Shown one piece after another: positions 27,883 through 40,224 of a stretch of 64,000 nt of DNA. Origin of the DNA: Micropterix aruncella (Eukaryota > Arthropoda > Insecta > Lepidoptera > Micropterigidae). A program made the translations under genes and the position numbers. Under the pieces are notes generated by a model. That model was not told the DNA's origin. It made no database searches and saw only the letters and a list, made by a program, of their open reading frames with translations. The DNA is taken from NCBI GenBank assembly GCA_944548615.1, contig OX155951.1, positions 24,858,915 to 24,922,914 on the forward strand, read 5' to 3'. Every line of letters begins with the position of its first letter. Position 1 is the first letter of the stretch.

Positions 27883-28750
27883 TTGACATGCTATTCTCTG
27901 GTTCTACTTTAACAATTTATTTGAAATTTATTGGAAACCATCATGGTTTACCTTTCTATATCCGGTACTATAAACGTTGAAAAAATCTTTATCTTTCTTC
28001 ATCCTCTCCACCGATATTTGAAAAATGAATTCGTAAATGATAAAATGCAGGAGATCTAATCGAAGTTTGGCCAGCTCCTCTCATTGACGAACAAAACACC
28101 TAAAACCAGTGGGGGCTGTATTCGCTTTCCATTCCATCAAAATTTGTCTATGATAGTCTCTGAGTTACGAAACAATAACAATAAATTCATAAATTAAAAA
28201 CTACGACTGCCCTTACAAAAAGGGAACTGTTGTATTTAGAATTATTAAAAAAAAAAGTTCACGCTCAAAAGCACGTTCTGTAAGAGAATAAAGTTTGCCC
28301 TGCGCCATGCGGCAGGTATCTAGAAACGATCGCGTGCCACTGCGCCGTCGCCGCACTTTAGACGTTTCTGTAAGTTTAATATTGATTAATTATTAATAAA
28401 AAATAAATTGGAAAAAATACCAGGTTAAAACTATAATTTTAAAGAAGTCCGTTTGTAAGGCAGCTCCCATTACCATCGCAGGTACGGAACCCGAAATCTA
28501 ATCAGCCCTTTCCATTATCGAATACCACCTACTGTTAAGAGAGTGCTTAAATCGTGCCCTTATCTTAGATCGTAGGTCTAAAACGTGACTTCAAACACAT
28601 TCGCTTGTACGGCATCTATAATTTCCATCGTAGGCATGAAACCCTAAATCTACACAGTTCTTCCCATTGATGAATAAAACCTATTGGCGAAAGAATTTTT
28701 GAAATCGTACAACGCGTTTTCGGGTTATCGTGCGCAAAACAGACATAATA

Positions 28751-29040
28751 CACGTCCCGGTGGCATAGTGGCTAGGTCACCTGATCTTACATTGTAAGGT
28801 TCCGGGTTGGATTTCCGGCTGGTTTCCCTATTTTCCGTTGGGACAAAAGTAACGGAATTGTATTTAATTTCTGTCGATCGCATGCAATAACAAGACACAT
28901 ACGTACACTCACTCATACATATATACACTTCATAGTAGGGTTGGTTGGAAGAGATTGTCGTATGACAATAAACTCGCCTATTGTGAAATTTCACAATAAA
29001 GAGTAGAAACAAAGTAACAAACAAATATACGGACATACAA
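28751..29040 (+). mobile_element. tRNA-derived SINE, copy 3
   Basis: A plus-strand copy: 'cccggtggcatagtggctag' (A box), 'tccgggttggatttccgg' (B box with one change), then the body 'attttccgttgggac', 'tgtcgatcgcatgcaataac', 'agtagggttggttggaagag', 'tcgtatgacaataaac', and an A-rich tail with aacaaac words. Confidence 0.8.
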
Positions 29041-29470
29041 ATCGAAATATCGCTATAGGCTTCGCAAAGCGTTGTTTATTGCTCAGCCAAAACCAATGGC
29101 GTCTTTATGGTATTTTTACGTTTTAAAATCTGTCCACACAGTGTCTAGCTGCTCTCTAGTCATTAGGGCACGCATACAGTCTAGCCATGTGCCGCGATAC
29201 AAACACCCCCTCCGCGGTCGCAGCGGGGTACAACGTGAGCAAGGTTGTGGGAATCGGTCAAAAAGACAGCGGCCAGGCAAATCGATAAGCATTAAACGAG
29301 CGAGGGTAAACAGGTGTTCCATGGTTCAGCGTAATCGTTGTATCGCCATTCAATCACTCGGTGGATGGGAGCATTGCTCCCCGCCTTCTCGCCACTCGTC
29401 TGTGCAAACTTTACATTGCATTTTATTTAGTTAGGTATTTGTTACATCCTGGTAGAGAGTTAACATATAT
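29041..29470. other. Unassigned segment between SINE and R690
   Basis: A GC-richer stretch with a 120-codon plus frame (29072-29434) and a 68-codon minus frame (29116-29322, ending in RALMTREQLDTVWTDFKT). I recognise neither. It may be an old transposon coding remnant. Confidence 0.3.
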
Positions 29471-29474
29471 TGAG

Positions 29475-30125
29475 TTGTCAACCACAACGGGCGAACCCGT
29501 CACCGCAGGACGTTTTAACGATTGTTCGTTCTATCGACCGTGCAGTGAGCGTAGAAGACTTGGGACATAACAATCCGACGTCTAGCTACGCCACAACCCG
29601 TTAGAGTCCAACGCCTTACCGCGAGTAGCCAGGTATGTTACCTGGCGGGCGGCACTCGCGCCCTAACTACCAATTGTGACCAGATTTCTCCGGTCTCTCG
29701 ATTGGTTCCGAGTTCGAGGTCGCTTGCGCGGTCCTCTCCCTTACGAAGCGGTGAAACGGAGTGTACCGAATCTATCGCGGACCAAGGCGTCCTATGCCCG
29801 ACTCTGAACCGGGATCGGATGGCCAATGGTCATTTCAAGAGCAGTCGCCGTAAGGTAGACAACTACCCCCGCTCTATAGGAAACAATACAGTTCCCAGAC
29901 TCCCCCGATTGTTAGTCGGAGAGCACAATCGATTGGCTTGCGCCGCTCGGTGCGCAGACCGTCCAGGAGCGCCAGAGGATTGATTCCCAGGGGAGACTGG
30001 TTGACCCAGTGTCCTACCCAGGCTCCGCACCCCATGCGTGGAGGCCATCGGATGGGTGTTGACCCGTGAGTGTGACCGACCCTGAAACAGAATGGGTCTT
30101 CGTGGCCAACTCAGCAAGGGCCCAT
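29475..30125 (-). repeat. R690 repeat, minus copy
   Basis: A full-length-looking copy on the minus strand. Its 3' hairpin reads 'acgggcgaacccgtc' at about 29487 and its start 'caatgggccctt' is at 30115-30127. It keeps the 'cgctctataggaaacaatac', 'cacaatcgattggctt' and 'gcgccagaggattgattccc' blocks. It ends directly at a TTAGG array. Confidence 0.75.
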
Positions 30126-30127
30126 TG

Positions 30128-30151
30128 TTAGGTTAGGTTAGGTTAGGTTAG
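30128..30151 (+). repeat. Interstitial TTAGG telomere-type array
   Basis: Four perfect TTAGG units plus TTAG, starting at 30128, immediately after the outer end of the minus R690 copy. TTAGG is the ancestral telomere repeat of insects. Confidence 0.8.
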
Positions 30152-30419
30152 TTAACAGTGTGATCGTACAGATATAATTTGTAATTATTTATATAAGCAA
30201 TAGGAAATGAACACAACCCGTACGATAATTCTAGATGAATGCCCAACTAGACCGAACAGCCTGTATCTGGGTATACGAAATATACTGCCTTTGTTTTTTG
30301 AGTAGTACACTATAAAATCAATGGTAGTATTAACGTTATTTGACTAATAGTCTACTTCCAATACTAACACTATGATAATGGCATAAAATAGTACACATAT
30401 TAATACAAATATACATGAT

Positions 30420-30515
30420 AAAGGGTTAGTTACATACACATATACGCATTCAAACATACATACATACATATATGCATATACACACATACACATACATCTA
30501 CATACACACATATTT
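30420..30515. repeat. CATA/CACA microsatellite
   Basis: Imperfect 'acatacatac'/'acacacatac' repeat. A T-run lies nearby at about 30550-30570. Both are simple sequence. Confidence 0.8.
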
Positions 30516-31227
30516 TAAATTATTGTATGAAGCAATTCGATTTCAGTCTTTTTTTTTTTTTTTTTTTTAGAGTAGGTATTACAAAATTTAACTAGTACAT
30601 TTTACCATGTCACACTGTATGTAAATGAGGCAATAGCAGAAAACTGATTCTTATTGTGACTGAGACATGGTTATGACCGAAAGTCGCCTAACTAGGCCTG
30701 AGCCTGTTCTAAGGCAGACTTGAGCAATTTTCTTTGTGCATTATTATTACTATTTATTAACAATGCATATATTTCTAGACACAATCAAATAAAACTAATT
30801 AGTAAAATAGTCTACAAAAAATTAAATTAAAAATAGAAAATTCTAATCTTTTTAAAATTAAAATAAAATAAAATAAAACTAAATCTAATCCAAATAATAA
30901 ATAAAACAAAATTAATATTAGAATAATCAGAATTAATAAAAATGCAAATTGATTATCACTTTTTAAAATATCAATTGCTTAAATAAATATCAATTTTGCA
31001 CGACCTACATCGTAAAGGAGCCATTATTTTTTACTTTTATCTTAAATAGGTGTACATTTTGAACATATTTTACTGACTCTTCTAAAGTATTAAATTTTTT
31101 TGGGGCGATGAAATTACATTTGTTTCATTACATGCATTTGTATTACATTTATTGCATACAGAAATTACATTACATTACATTTGTATCCAATTGGCGAATT
31201 TATCACTCTTAAGGACGTGTCACAATA

Positions 31228-31520
31228 CACGACCCGGTGGTATAGTGGTTAGGTCGCCTGATCTTACTTTGTGAGGTCCCGGGTGCGATTCCCGCCTGGG
31301 TCCCCATTTTGCTTTAAAAAATTCGTGAATTAAATTAACGGAATTGCATTTCATTTCTGTCGATCGATTAAAATAACAAGACACACAATTACACACATGT
31401 CACACGTACACATACATATAAACACTTTATAGTAGGGTTGGTTGGAAGAGATTGTCGTATGACAATAAACAAGCCCCTTGAGAAAACTTCTCAATTAAGA
31501 ATATAAACAAACAAACAATA
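31228..31520 (+). mobile_element. tRNA-derived SINE, copy 4
   Basis: Plus copy: 'cccggtggtatagtggttag' (A box), 'tcccgggtgcgattcccg' (B box with changes), the body 'tgtcgatcgattaaaataac', 'agtagggttggttggaagag', 'tcgtatgacaataaac', and an aacaaacaaac tail. Confidence 0.8.
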
Positions 31521-33165
31521 TATTATAGGTAGTAGTATATAAGCTAGTGTATGTTACAGGTAGTTACTACAAGCTTTTTGCATGATACTATATTGATCAT
31601 CTTACCTATTTTGAAGACTAATAGAAAATAGACAATCTAATGGGTTCAGTATCATCACTGAATAAAACAATTAATCGTGAATTGTTAAAATCAGCTAATA
31701 TAAATAGTTAAAATATTTTTTAAAAATGAACAACTAAAAAACAAAGAAAAGTTTTAAAAAAGGTTAAAAATAATAAAAAAAATCTCAAATAATAATCAAT
31801 AAATAACTATCAATATCTTTTATCAAAAATCGGTTGTCTGTAAAGTCGGTTTACTGACGATAGTTGAACGTGACATGTCATAAGAAAATACTGATGGAAT
31901 GGTTGCATTTGAAGCAGTTTCATTTAAGATTCTGATATTGTTTATTACAAACACCCGAAAATATATGCTTTTATACTCACCGATTTGACTACAACATGTA
32001 AACGTATTATTGTATAGCAGTATAATTGTATAATTGTTTATTGTTTAAAGTTATTGTTTTTTTTCAATTTGAAAGTTTGAAATCTCAAACTGTTAAATAA
32101 CGGTTTGAGAAGCGTTTGAGCACGCTGCGCCATCTAGCGGTAGGTAATACGTCGTAAATAAACAATATCAGAGACATTTTACCAACCGCTAGATAACGCA
32201 TCGTAATGATAGCTTTTCATACTTTTTAATTTTTTAAAAAATAAAAGTTGCTTACTTCGTTGCACTTTGTTGTACCCACAAGAAAATTGTCCGTTCAGTA
32301 ATAACATTCCGTATATCAAAAATACATATAAAATTATGTCAAGAATTTAAATCAATCTAGTGATTTTCATTCGTACTATTTTAGACTGAGGTTAGTAAAT
32401 AATTCTTGTCGCAACCGGTAGATGGCAGCATTTATATTGAATAATAAATATAATAAATGGAACGCCTCAGAGCGAGGTAACGCCGCATGACTCATGTTTT
32501 TTCGTGCGTGCAGCCGGCTACCTCGAATTATAAGACGTTGTCACGTCAAAAACCTGGTGCAGAAGGCAACGGGAGACCACAAAAATTGTGTTGTCAAGTT
32601 ATTCTTGTACATAGATCTGTTATTTTTATTACACATTTACTTTTGTACACATTCTTGCTATTGGTTATTCTTGTACACATTCGTAATTTTTGTACATGGT
32701 TCTTTTCTCGAGCCAAGGCTTTTATGGCGGATTACCATATGCCTTTGCACCATTAGGGCCTCTACCACAAAAACCGGTACGAAAACAAGCCAGTAAAGTG
32801 TCTTCTATGTGGTGCATGTTACTATAACAATAAAATTATATTTCTCTGAAACCATCGAGGACACCGTAATTTGGCTCTGGAAAGGATCAATTAATGTTAG
32901 TTCCAAATTATATTTATATATAATATGTTGTCTCAAACTACACAAGGAAGTAGAAAAGTTATCGACCTAATATAAAGCTAGCACTCCGACTAGAAAAAAA
33001 ATATTTTTTAAAAATTTGGGGTCTTCGACATGAAATATGAACGAAATCGGCAAAAGCTTTATTTGAAATAAAATATATAGTATTGTAAGAAGTCAAATAT
33101 TTTTCTGATGATAAACAAATTGGTGTATCGTACGGTAATTAAATTCAATCGAAATCATAACCTCC
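31521..33165. other. Intron 2, mostly AT-rich
   Basis: No gene seen. 'gcgccatctagcgg' at about 32128 and 'accgctagataac' at about 32185 form a short inverted word pair like that in the MITE at 43342-43733, so a related MITE may lie at about 32060-32240. 32460-32830 holds ~90-100 codon open frames I do not recognise. Confidence 0.35.
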
Positions 33166-33169
33166 TTCA

Positions 33170-33640
33170 GGCTGTTTATGGGACCGATACTTCAGCGTTT
33201 TCTACTGTGAAATTCTGAGAACGCCAGTTCAAGTTCGGCAGATATTCACTGGATGACCTCGCCTTGCGGAGCAATCGGTTGACTAAGAAACAGTTGGTCG
33301 ATCTCCACTGAAAATATCTCCACTATCCCGCATCTCCATTTTCACCATATCCTATCTATGAAGGGAATAAGGCCAGTTGTCAAAAACAAAAGCCAACGAC
33401 TGGTGACCGCAAAAGTCACAGGTCGATTTGGAAAACGTTTTCCATCGCACTGTGACATGCGATGAGACATGGACACACCACTACGACCCCGAGACTAAAA
33501 AGCAAAGCACACAGTGGTAACGACGTGGAAATCGAGCAGGCTGTACCCAGATTCGTTTTCTGAGATGCTGATGAAAGAACACTATTTAATCGATTATTTG
33601 CCGAATAAAATCGTGATCACGCGGATTTATTATGATGATC
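33170..33640 (+). pseudogene. Mariner transposase fragment
   Basis: The frame from about 33445 reads CDETWTHHYDPETKKQSTQW, the mariner signature around the second catalytic Asp, followed after stops and frameshifts by IDYLPNKIVITRIYYDDLL, which matches the next conserved block. Several frame breaks make it inactive. Both terminal repeats were not identified. Confidence 0.75.
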
Positions 33641-33704
33641 TGCTTATATAAAATATATGCCACCACAATACTTCAGACAAGTAAATATAATAAAAGGAAT
33701 ATAA

Positions 33705-33960
33705 AACACGACTGCCATTACAAAAAGTGAACTATTGTAAATATAATTATTTTTATTACTGTTTTTTTAAGAAATATTTTTGGTTTATGTATTTATCCAT
33801 ATAGATACATGTATATTTTTCGAATTTTCTCTATCAGACCTTTCAATTGACACTAAACACGATATATTTATGTTAATTTATTGACATTTGCACATTTGGG
33901 CATTAATATAATTACTTACTTAATATTTGGATAGTTAAGGTACCTACATATATACAATTA
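33705..33960 (-). repeat. 'ACGACTGCC' repeat family, partial
   Basis: 'cacgactgccattacaaaaa' at about 33708 marks the family edge, and 33780-33945 is the reverse complement of the internal part seen at 46340-46440 ('gtgtc..atgaaaggcctg', 'tacatgtaaatata'). Family copies also lie at 34735-34920, 46140-46440 and 56105-56760. It is unclassified. Confidence 0.5.
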
Positions 33961-34378
33961 TTTACATACATTACCTAAATACATACAATTGCGATTTATA
34001 CGTCATCTAAATTTCCGCTTATTTTCCAACGGCTTTCGTACGCTGAAGGTCTGCAACGCTATGGTTTAGAGACATTAGATGACCGGAGAGTGGTATCAGA
34101 GGTGTAGTTTCTACATACAATTGTTCATACTGGGTTGGACAGTCCATACCTCCTGAGTAGGGTGAGCATACGAGCGCCTTCCCGACTCGCGCGCGCTCAC
34201 TTAACTTTTTACGTACCAAGGTTCAACACTAACTGTGGTTCCAATTCGTTATTGCCGCGCGTTATGCGTGCATACAATGTATGCTTTAACGATATTGACA
34301 TATTTAACCACCAAAATAGTCGATCCTTTGTTAAGGAGGTACGTGAAAAGCTGATTATCAGATCGGATTGAATTAGCA

Positions 34379-34535
34379 TACACATACAAGCACTCACAAG
34401 CAAATTCGCACTACAGATACATACACCCACACACACATACATACACGCACACACGCTTGCAACACACCCACACGCACACATACACGCTCTCCATCACACA
34501 AACACACACCAACACCCATATACTCGCACATAGCG
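34379..34535. repeat. CA-rich microsatellite
   Basis: Imperfect 'cacacacata' and 'cacacacgc' repeats. Confidence 0.8.
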
Positions 34536-34734
34536 ATTTTAACTGTTAGTTTTAAATTGTTTTTGGTTTTATTTGTATTGTATTGTTTAGCATATTTTGT
34601 AATCCTTATATAGCAAATAATTTAAGAAATCATTGGCTTTACTACTGTTATATATTATGCTTATATGTAATTTTTTATGCTGTATGTTTTTAACAAAATA
34701 AAAATAAATAAAAAAATAAAATTATTGAAATATA

Positions 34735-34920
34735 CATTTGGAGAGTTTAGGTATCCTATGACACTCGGTATGATCTAACGATTCTAACAATAACAGACAC
34801 ATATAAATGGGTTCAAATGTTTAGTAGTTGTGGTGGAATAAAGAAACGGAAAACATACATAGATGAACCCTGAACACATTACACTCCTTTTTTGGTGGGC
34901 GGTCGTGTAAAAAGGCATGA
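34735..34920 (-). repeat. 'ACGACTGCC' repeat family, copy
   Basis: On the minus strand this reads 'tttttacacgaccgcccacc', 'aaaaggagtgtaatgtgttc', 'agggttcatctatg' and 'gaatcgtta', in the same order as the copies at 46140 and 56400. Confidence 0.6.
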
Positions 34921-35092
34921 AATCATCCGACCCAGTGTGCTCTTTTTGCAAAACAACGCACAGGTTTACAAGTTGCTAAATAATCACAAGTTAAATTACT
35001 TGGGATTTAGAATTACTATTGGTATGTGCCCAGTTAACGATAATCGCATTATTTCATGGTCGATTAATTAAGTGTTTTTTTTTGTTTCCTAG

Positions 35093-35275
35093 ATTCAAAT
35101 AGTAAATGGAGTAATACTGGTTAGTTGGCGACAGAAAATTTTGGAGCGACAGATAGACTACGGCGCGAAGTTGGGACATGTAGTGCTAAGTTTAGCGAGG
35201 ATGGAACTGAATAATTTCTACAGAAGCGTCATGCCCGTGGCGGATTACTTTGACCAGAGCGATATGCTCATAGCG
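35093..35275 (+). CDS. Adenylate kinase exon: LID/core of domain 1
   Basis: The acceptor is 'tttttgtttcctag' and the donor 'gtaaga'. In phase 0 on both sides, it encodes 61 residues from IQIVNGVILVSWRQKILERQ to YRSVMPVADYFDQSDMLIA. This is the part of adenylate kinase that normally carries the LID arginines (RxDD) and the P-x4-Y helix. Here the expected R-x-D-D reads RQIDY, so the LID is degenerate. 'VMPVADYFDQ' keeps the usual T/x-P-V-x3-Y spacing. Confidence 0.85.
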
Positions 35276-36675
35276 GTAAGAAAAGTTCTAGCGAATGGGC
35301 TGAAAGATAAACAAAACTAAACTTTACACGTTTGGTGTACATGTAGTATACAACTTCCTATATTTTGTTTATCTTTTAGCTTGATACACAGTATAATATA
35401 GAGTCATTACATTACTTAATATCGCACGTTGTAGGGGAAGGGGGGCTAAAGCGGGCACCCTCGTGTATACAGTCATTTAAAAAATTGGCATGCTGTCACC
35501 TTGATGCAGTCATCCTGTTCGCCTGCGAGCACGCGTTTGAAATCTGTGCAAAAAAATATTTTAATCGGATTTTTTAATAAAATTTCGAGGTATCTTACTT
35601 GTGTTACTATATTTTTGTGTAATTTGTGTTAATATTACAAAACATTTGTTATTGAGTGTTTATCTGGTCGTGATTTGGTTGTATTTACTTTTACTTGTCT
35701 CAAACTGTTGAGGTTAGTTCTTGATGGTAACTACTTGCCCACATCATCCCCCCCCCCCTTTGGTCAAAACGGGCATTCGTGGGAGTTTAGTAATTTGCCT
35801 TACATATATTGTTTCTAGTGTTTTGCCATTTTTTACCAAACATTATTAAAAAGCCTTAAATCAAGCATCTCAAGAAAATAAATAATTTGCTGTATGCCAT
35901 TCCTAAGAAAAATAATATTACTTTTCTCTTAATGTGCTCGCTTAGGGGTCCCGCTTTCCCGACGCTTTATATTTAGTCGAATTCTACAGACAGACCTACA
36001 TATCTATAATATGACTTACTCAAGAGAGGGAACTGCTTGAGTTGACAAAATCGATGACGATGTGATAAACTATGCAAAAGGCAACATCACTCATTGTCCG
36101 GCTACAACACGCAACGCTTTCCGTTGAAATATCGAACTAGAAGAGTTTCTTACATTTACTAGCCATAATAAAATACACTGGTAAGGAATGAAAAAGATCG
36201 ATTTGAAATATAAATTTAAAGGTTACAACGAGAAAGTGAAATACTACTGAAATTCGGGTAAATTTGGATTATTAAGAGGCCCTTAAAGGGTAGTACTTCC
36301 TACAAAACACCAGTGTATATTCATACAAACACTCTCGGATAAAAATAGTGTCCTGAAACCTTATCATAAACTTAAATGACTTTATAGTTGGGTGTTGATT
36401 AAACAGCTTTTTGAAAAATCTATAATAGGAAAGTTATTGTTATGATGTTAGATTTTTAGATATATTGATTTTAAGTGTATAAAAATTCAATTATTTTCCT
36501 TCAAGCATAATAATTTTCGTATTAAATATTTGTTTAAAAATCGACTCAATCTGCATCCTGTAGTTAGATATCATATATAGGATGATACTATGATCTGACA
36601 TTATGCTAAGTTTCATGACAACACGATTTGTTATTCAAGAGTTGATAATACCTGGTCATTTTACTATAGTTTTAA
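35276..36675. other. Intron 3, no feature
   Basis: AT-rich with a few GC-richer words. A pyrimidine tract precedes 'ccccccccccttt' at about 35748. No gene or repeat was recognised. Confidence 0.4.
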
Positions 36676-36678
36676 ATT

Positions 36679-36830
36679 ATAAAATCGAAGACTATCGCGG
36701 TTGTTTGACATTATAAATAGGATAGAAAACGAACCCTGGACAACGGCGGCTGCAACGTCACCGAAACGTCGGGTGCTACAAATTTCACGCAGTAAATTCG
36801 TTTTCTATCCTATTTATAAGTTTAAAATTA
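36679..36830 (+). mobile_element. Short PLE inverted pair with probable TSD
   Basis: 36680-36733 is the reverse complement of the element's 3' end, and 36734-36819 is a very short plus copy with 'ggcggctgcaacgtcaccg' and 'aaacgtcgggtgctac'. This repeats the arrangement at 2702-3176. The flanks read 'agttttaaatta' (left) and 'agtttaaaatta' (right), a probable 12-bp target duplication with one change. Confidence 0.7.
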
Positions 36831-36910
36831 GACTGATAACGTTAGTCAGCATTGTAGGAACGTTGAAAAGAAAGTTTGGAGAAAAAATAATTCTTATCAT
36901 ACATTTATAA

Positions 36911-37491
36911 TACCTACAGATTGCAAATTTGAGTTCGAGAATTAGAAAGCTGGTTTATGTATTTCTTCGGCTGCGCAACATTCTGTCCAAAGCAACCATA
37001 AGAATGGTATACATGGCCTTGTGTCAGAGTATTTTGTCCTACGGAGTCGCGGAATGGGGCGCTACTACTAATGATAATCTGGATAGATTGACAAAAGCGC
37101 AGAAATTATTATTGAGAGTAATACACAGGAAAAACCGGCGTCATCCATCTGCCTTGTTTTTTCCCAATCCCATGTGCTATCAGCTAAACAGTTATTCATT
37201 AAGCAAGCGCTTCTTGCTTTCTACAAACCTAGAGATGACCATGCTCGAACTCAAAACAATCTGAACACAAGAATGTCCGCGAGTATCAATTATATAATTC
37301 CGTCAGTCAGGACAACATTTGCCCAGAGACATATATTCTACATAGCCCCAAAATTATATAATTCCCTAAGTGAAGATATGAAACATTATTCTAACATAAA
37401 AATATTTAAAGCAAACCTTAATAGATGGCTACTTAACAAGGGATATGTAAAATCTGATCAACTTCTTCGCAACGCACGACAATTTATTTAG
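36911..37491 (+). pseudogene. Jockey/CR1-type LINE, C-terminal RT part
   Basis: Two overlapping frames join near 37190. The first has IRMVYMALCQSILSYGVAEW and then LTKAQKLLLRVIHRKNR. The second ends with TTFAQRHIFYIAPKLYNSLS and FKANLNRWLLNKGY. This is the thumb and C-terminal region of a Jockey/CR1-group reverse transcriptase. A 5'-truncated, frameshifted fragment with an AT-rich tail of aaataaat words at about 37845-37866. Confidence 0.7.
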
Positions 37492-38166
37492 TACCACTTA
37501 TCTATTATTCTTAATTAAATTTTATTAAATTTGAACTATAAATGTATTTATTTCTTACATAACTATATATTTTATAAAATTGGTATATTTATGTGTATAT
37601 ACAGGTGGTGGGTCCAAATAATTTATTATTAAAAAAAACATTTAATTTCTTAAAATTGCATAAAAATATGCACATCTAGAGACGGGCCAAATTATCGCCT
37701 AGTTAGATATGCTATTGGCAGGAAAGGTCATGTAAGATGTGTTAAACCTCCCTATATTAATTATTAAATAATTTATATAATTATTATAAGAAGCAACCGT
37801 TACATGATCAATGTACTGTATACCTAATCATAAGTATCTCAATAAATAAATAATAAATAAATAAATTGAAGTGATGTCTTCGAACAGCGCTTCGTCCTTC
37901 CCAGAAATGCCCTTCATTTCAATGTTATTTAATTTTGATGGTTTCGTTTTCCTCGACTTAATTTAAAGACTAGATAACCGCCTGTAATTTATGATGACTA
38001 ATAAAAGTTTGAGGTTACTAGCACCAATTATGTCACCATATTCTACGTCAAAGTTTGACGTGAACTTAACCTAACGAAATTGCCTATATATTATTCATCC
38101 GCCTTTAGCGGCTGTCGTGGAAGGTTAAAAGGGAAGCATTACAGTATGAGCGTTTGTCACCGTCAG

Positions 38167-38415
38167 ATTAACGGAGAACGCAATCCGGCCGAGGTGTACA
38201 AAGACTTCCGATCAGCAGTCTTGAGGATATTGGGAACGCAAGAGGAGAGGCCGGCGATAGCCAACGGAGTGACGCGGCCAGCCGAAAACGTACTAAGCGA
38301 GGTCGCAGCTGATGAACCGACCCCGGTTCCAGTCGCTCTTCCAATACCGCCACCACCAGCGTTGCCAGAAACGATACTGCCGTCGCCGCCACCGATGGCC
38401 AGGAACGATTCACAC
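38167..38415 (+). CDS. Adenylate kinase exon: end of domain 1 and linker
   Basis: The acceptor is 'gtcaccgtcag' and the donor 'gtaagt'. In phase 0, 83 codons start INGERNPAEVYKDFRSAVLR, the C-terminal strand-helix of domain 1 (V/I-N-G-E-R...EVY..F..A). They then enter a linker rich in Pro, Ala and Glu, with PVALPIPPPPALPETILPSP. An ATG-started open frame (38080) upstream of the acceptor is not needed. The exon's GC content stands out from its introns. Confidence 0.85.
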
Positions 38416-38434
38416 GTAAGTTCATGATTGTTGA

Positions 38435-40090
38435 TTGTTTAAATCGGTTGTGCATTCTGACTAATTGCTGAAGGGGTCTGGAGACTATGGAAATATACTG
38501 TTTCCTAGGCAGCGGAGGTGGATGTTGACCTGTTGTCATGCCACTCTTGAAATGACCTTGGGCCACTCGATCCCGTGTGGCACTACGGGCAAAGACGCCC
38601 AGGTCCGCAAAAAAATCTAACTGAATTAAGGCTGTAATACAACAGGTAGAGGTCGCGTAAGCGACTTCGGACTCGCAACCAGTCGGGAAGACTGAGGTAT
38701 CCTAAAGGTTAATTCCATACGGAGATATCCTGCCAAAACTGGTAGCCAGGGGGCGAGGCTGCCCGCCGGGTACCTTTCCCGGTGCCTCGCCTTACGGCGT
38801 AGGCCTCTGACGGGCAGGTGGCGGAACTTGACGGTGGATTGTTTTGTCCTAAGTCTTCTGCGCTCACCTCACGGGAGACAGAACGATACATTTCGTTAAA
38901 ACTTTCTGAGGTGACGGGTTCGCCCGTTGTAGTTGACAACTCTAGTTGTTTAAATTTAGGGGGAGCTAATGGGCCCTTGCTAAGTTGGCTACGAAGACCC
39001 ATTTTGTTTAGGGTCGGTCACACTCACGGGTCAACACCCATCCGGCGGCTTCCACCCATAAAGTACGAGCCCGGGCAGGACTCTGGCCTTAGGGTTAGTT
39101 TCCCCTAGGAGTCAACCTTCTGGCGCTCCTGGACGGTCTGCGCACCATGCGGCGTAAGCCAATCGATTGTGCATTCTGACGAACAGTCGGGGGAGTCTGG
39201 AAACAGTACTCTTTCTTAAAGAGCGGGGTTGGTTGCTGACGTTACGGCGACTGGTCTTGAAACGACCATCGGCTACCTGATTCCGGGTGATGAGCCGGGC
39301 AAAAGATGCCGTGGTCCAGATAGATTCGGTTGACACCATTTCACCGCTACGTAAGGGAGATGACCGCGCAAGCGACCTCGAACTCGTAACCAGTCGGGAG
39401 ACCGGAGTAATCTGGTCGCAACTGGAAGTATGGGCATGAGTGTAAGTCCGCTGGGTAAGGTAATATACCTGGCTATCTCGCGAATAAGGCGTTGGCCTCT
39501 TACGGGCATGTGGCGGAGCTTGAAGGTGGACTGTTTTTGCCCTAAGTCTTCTGCGCTCACTTCATCGTTAGAGGCCGCGCAAGCGACTTCGGTCCGTAAC
39601 CAGTCGGGAGGACAAAGGGTATCCTGAAGGTTAACTCCAGCATATAGAGATATCCTTCCAAAACTTGTAGTTAGAGGGTGAGGTTACCCGCTGGGTACCT
39701 TTCCCGGTGCCTTGCCGTAAGGCGTTGGCCTCTAACGGGCATGTTGGCATAGCTAGACAGAACATTTTTATTGTCTAAGTCTTCTACGCCCATCCCACGG
39801 CTGAAAGAACGATCACATATCGCCATACCAGCCTGGGGTGACGGGTGCGCGCGTTGTAGTCGGCACCGCCCAACTGCTTAAATCTGGTAGTCAGGGGTGA
39901 GGCCGCCCGCTGAATACTTCCCAGTGCCTCGCGTAAGGCGTTTGCTTCTTACGGAGATGTGAGCGTAACTAAACAGTGGACTGTGTTGTCCTAAAGTCTC
40001 TACGCGCACTCCAGCTTGCGAGAACGATCAATATCGTTATAACCTCCTAGAATGACGGGATCGCCCGTTGTAAAATGACACTTCGAAAGT
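38435..40090 (+). repeat. R690 composite array, several 3' halves
   Basis: At least four partial copies lie in tandem on the plus strand. A 5'-truncated copy runs 38435-38945, from 'cggttgtgcattctgac' to 'gtgacgggttcgcccgttg'. A longer one starts at 38965 ('gctaatgggcccttgc') and loses its end at about 39550. Two further 3' halves follow at about 39565-39865 and 39885-40090, each with 'gtaaggcgtt', 'cttctacgc' or 'ctctacgc' and a gacggg(..)cgcccgt-type end. All are GC-rich. Confidence 0.7.
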
Positions 40091-40224
40091 GTTTAAATTT
40101 AGATCTGTGGGCCTATTTTACAAACGCTCTCGCTTGTCGATCGCTGTGATTGAGACAGCTCGGTTACTCGCCGCTAGGGGCGACACCAAACATGTTACAT
40201 ATATTGTACATCTTATATTCTAGA

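Noticed and set aside
38080..38166. ATG at 38080 as a start codon
   Set aside because: The frame upstream of the acceptor at 38166 is intron; the kinase homology begins exactly at the acceptor.
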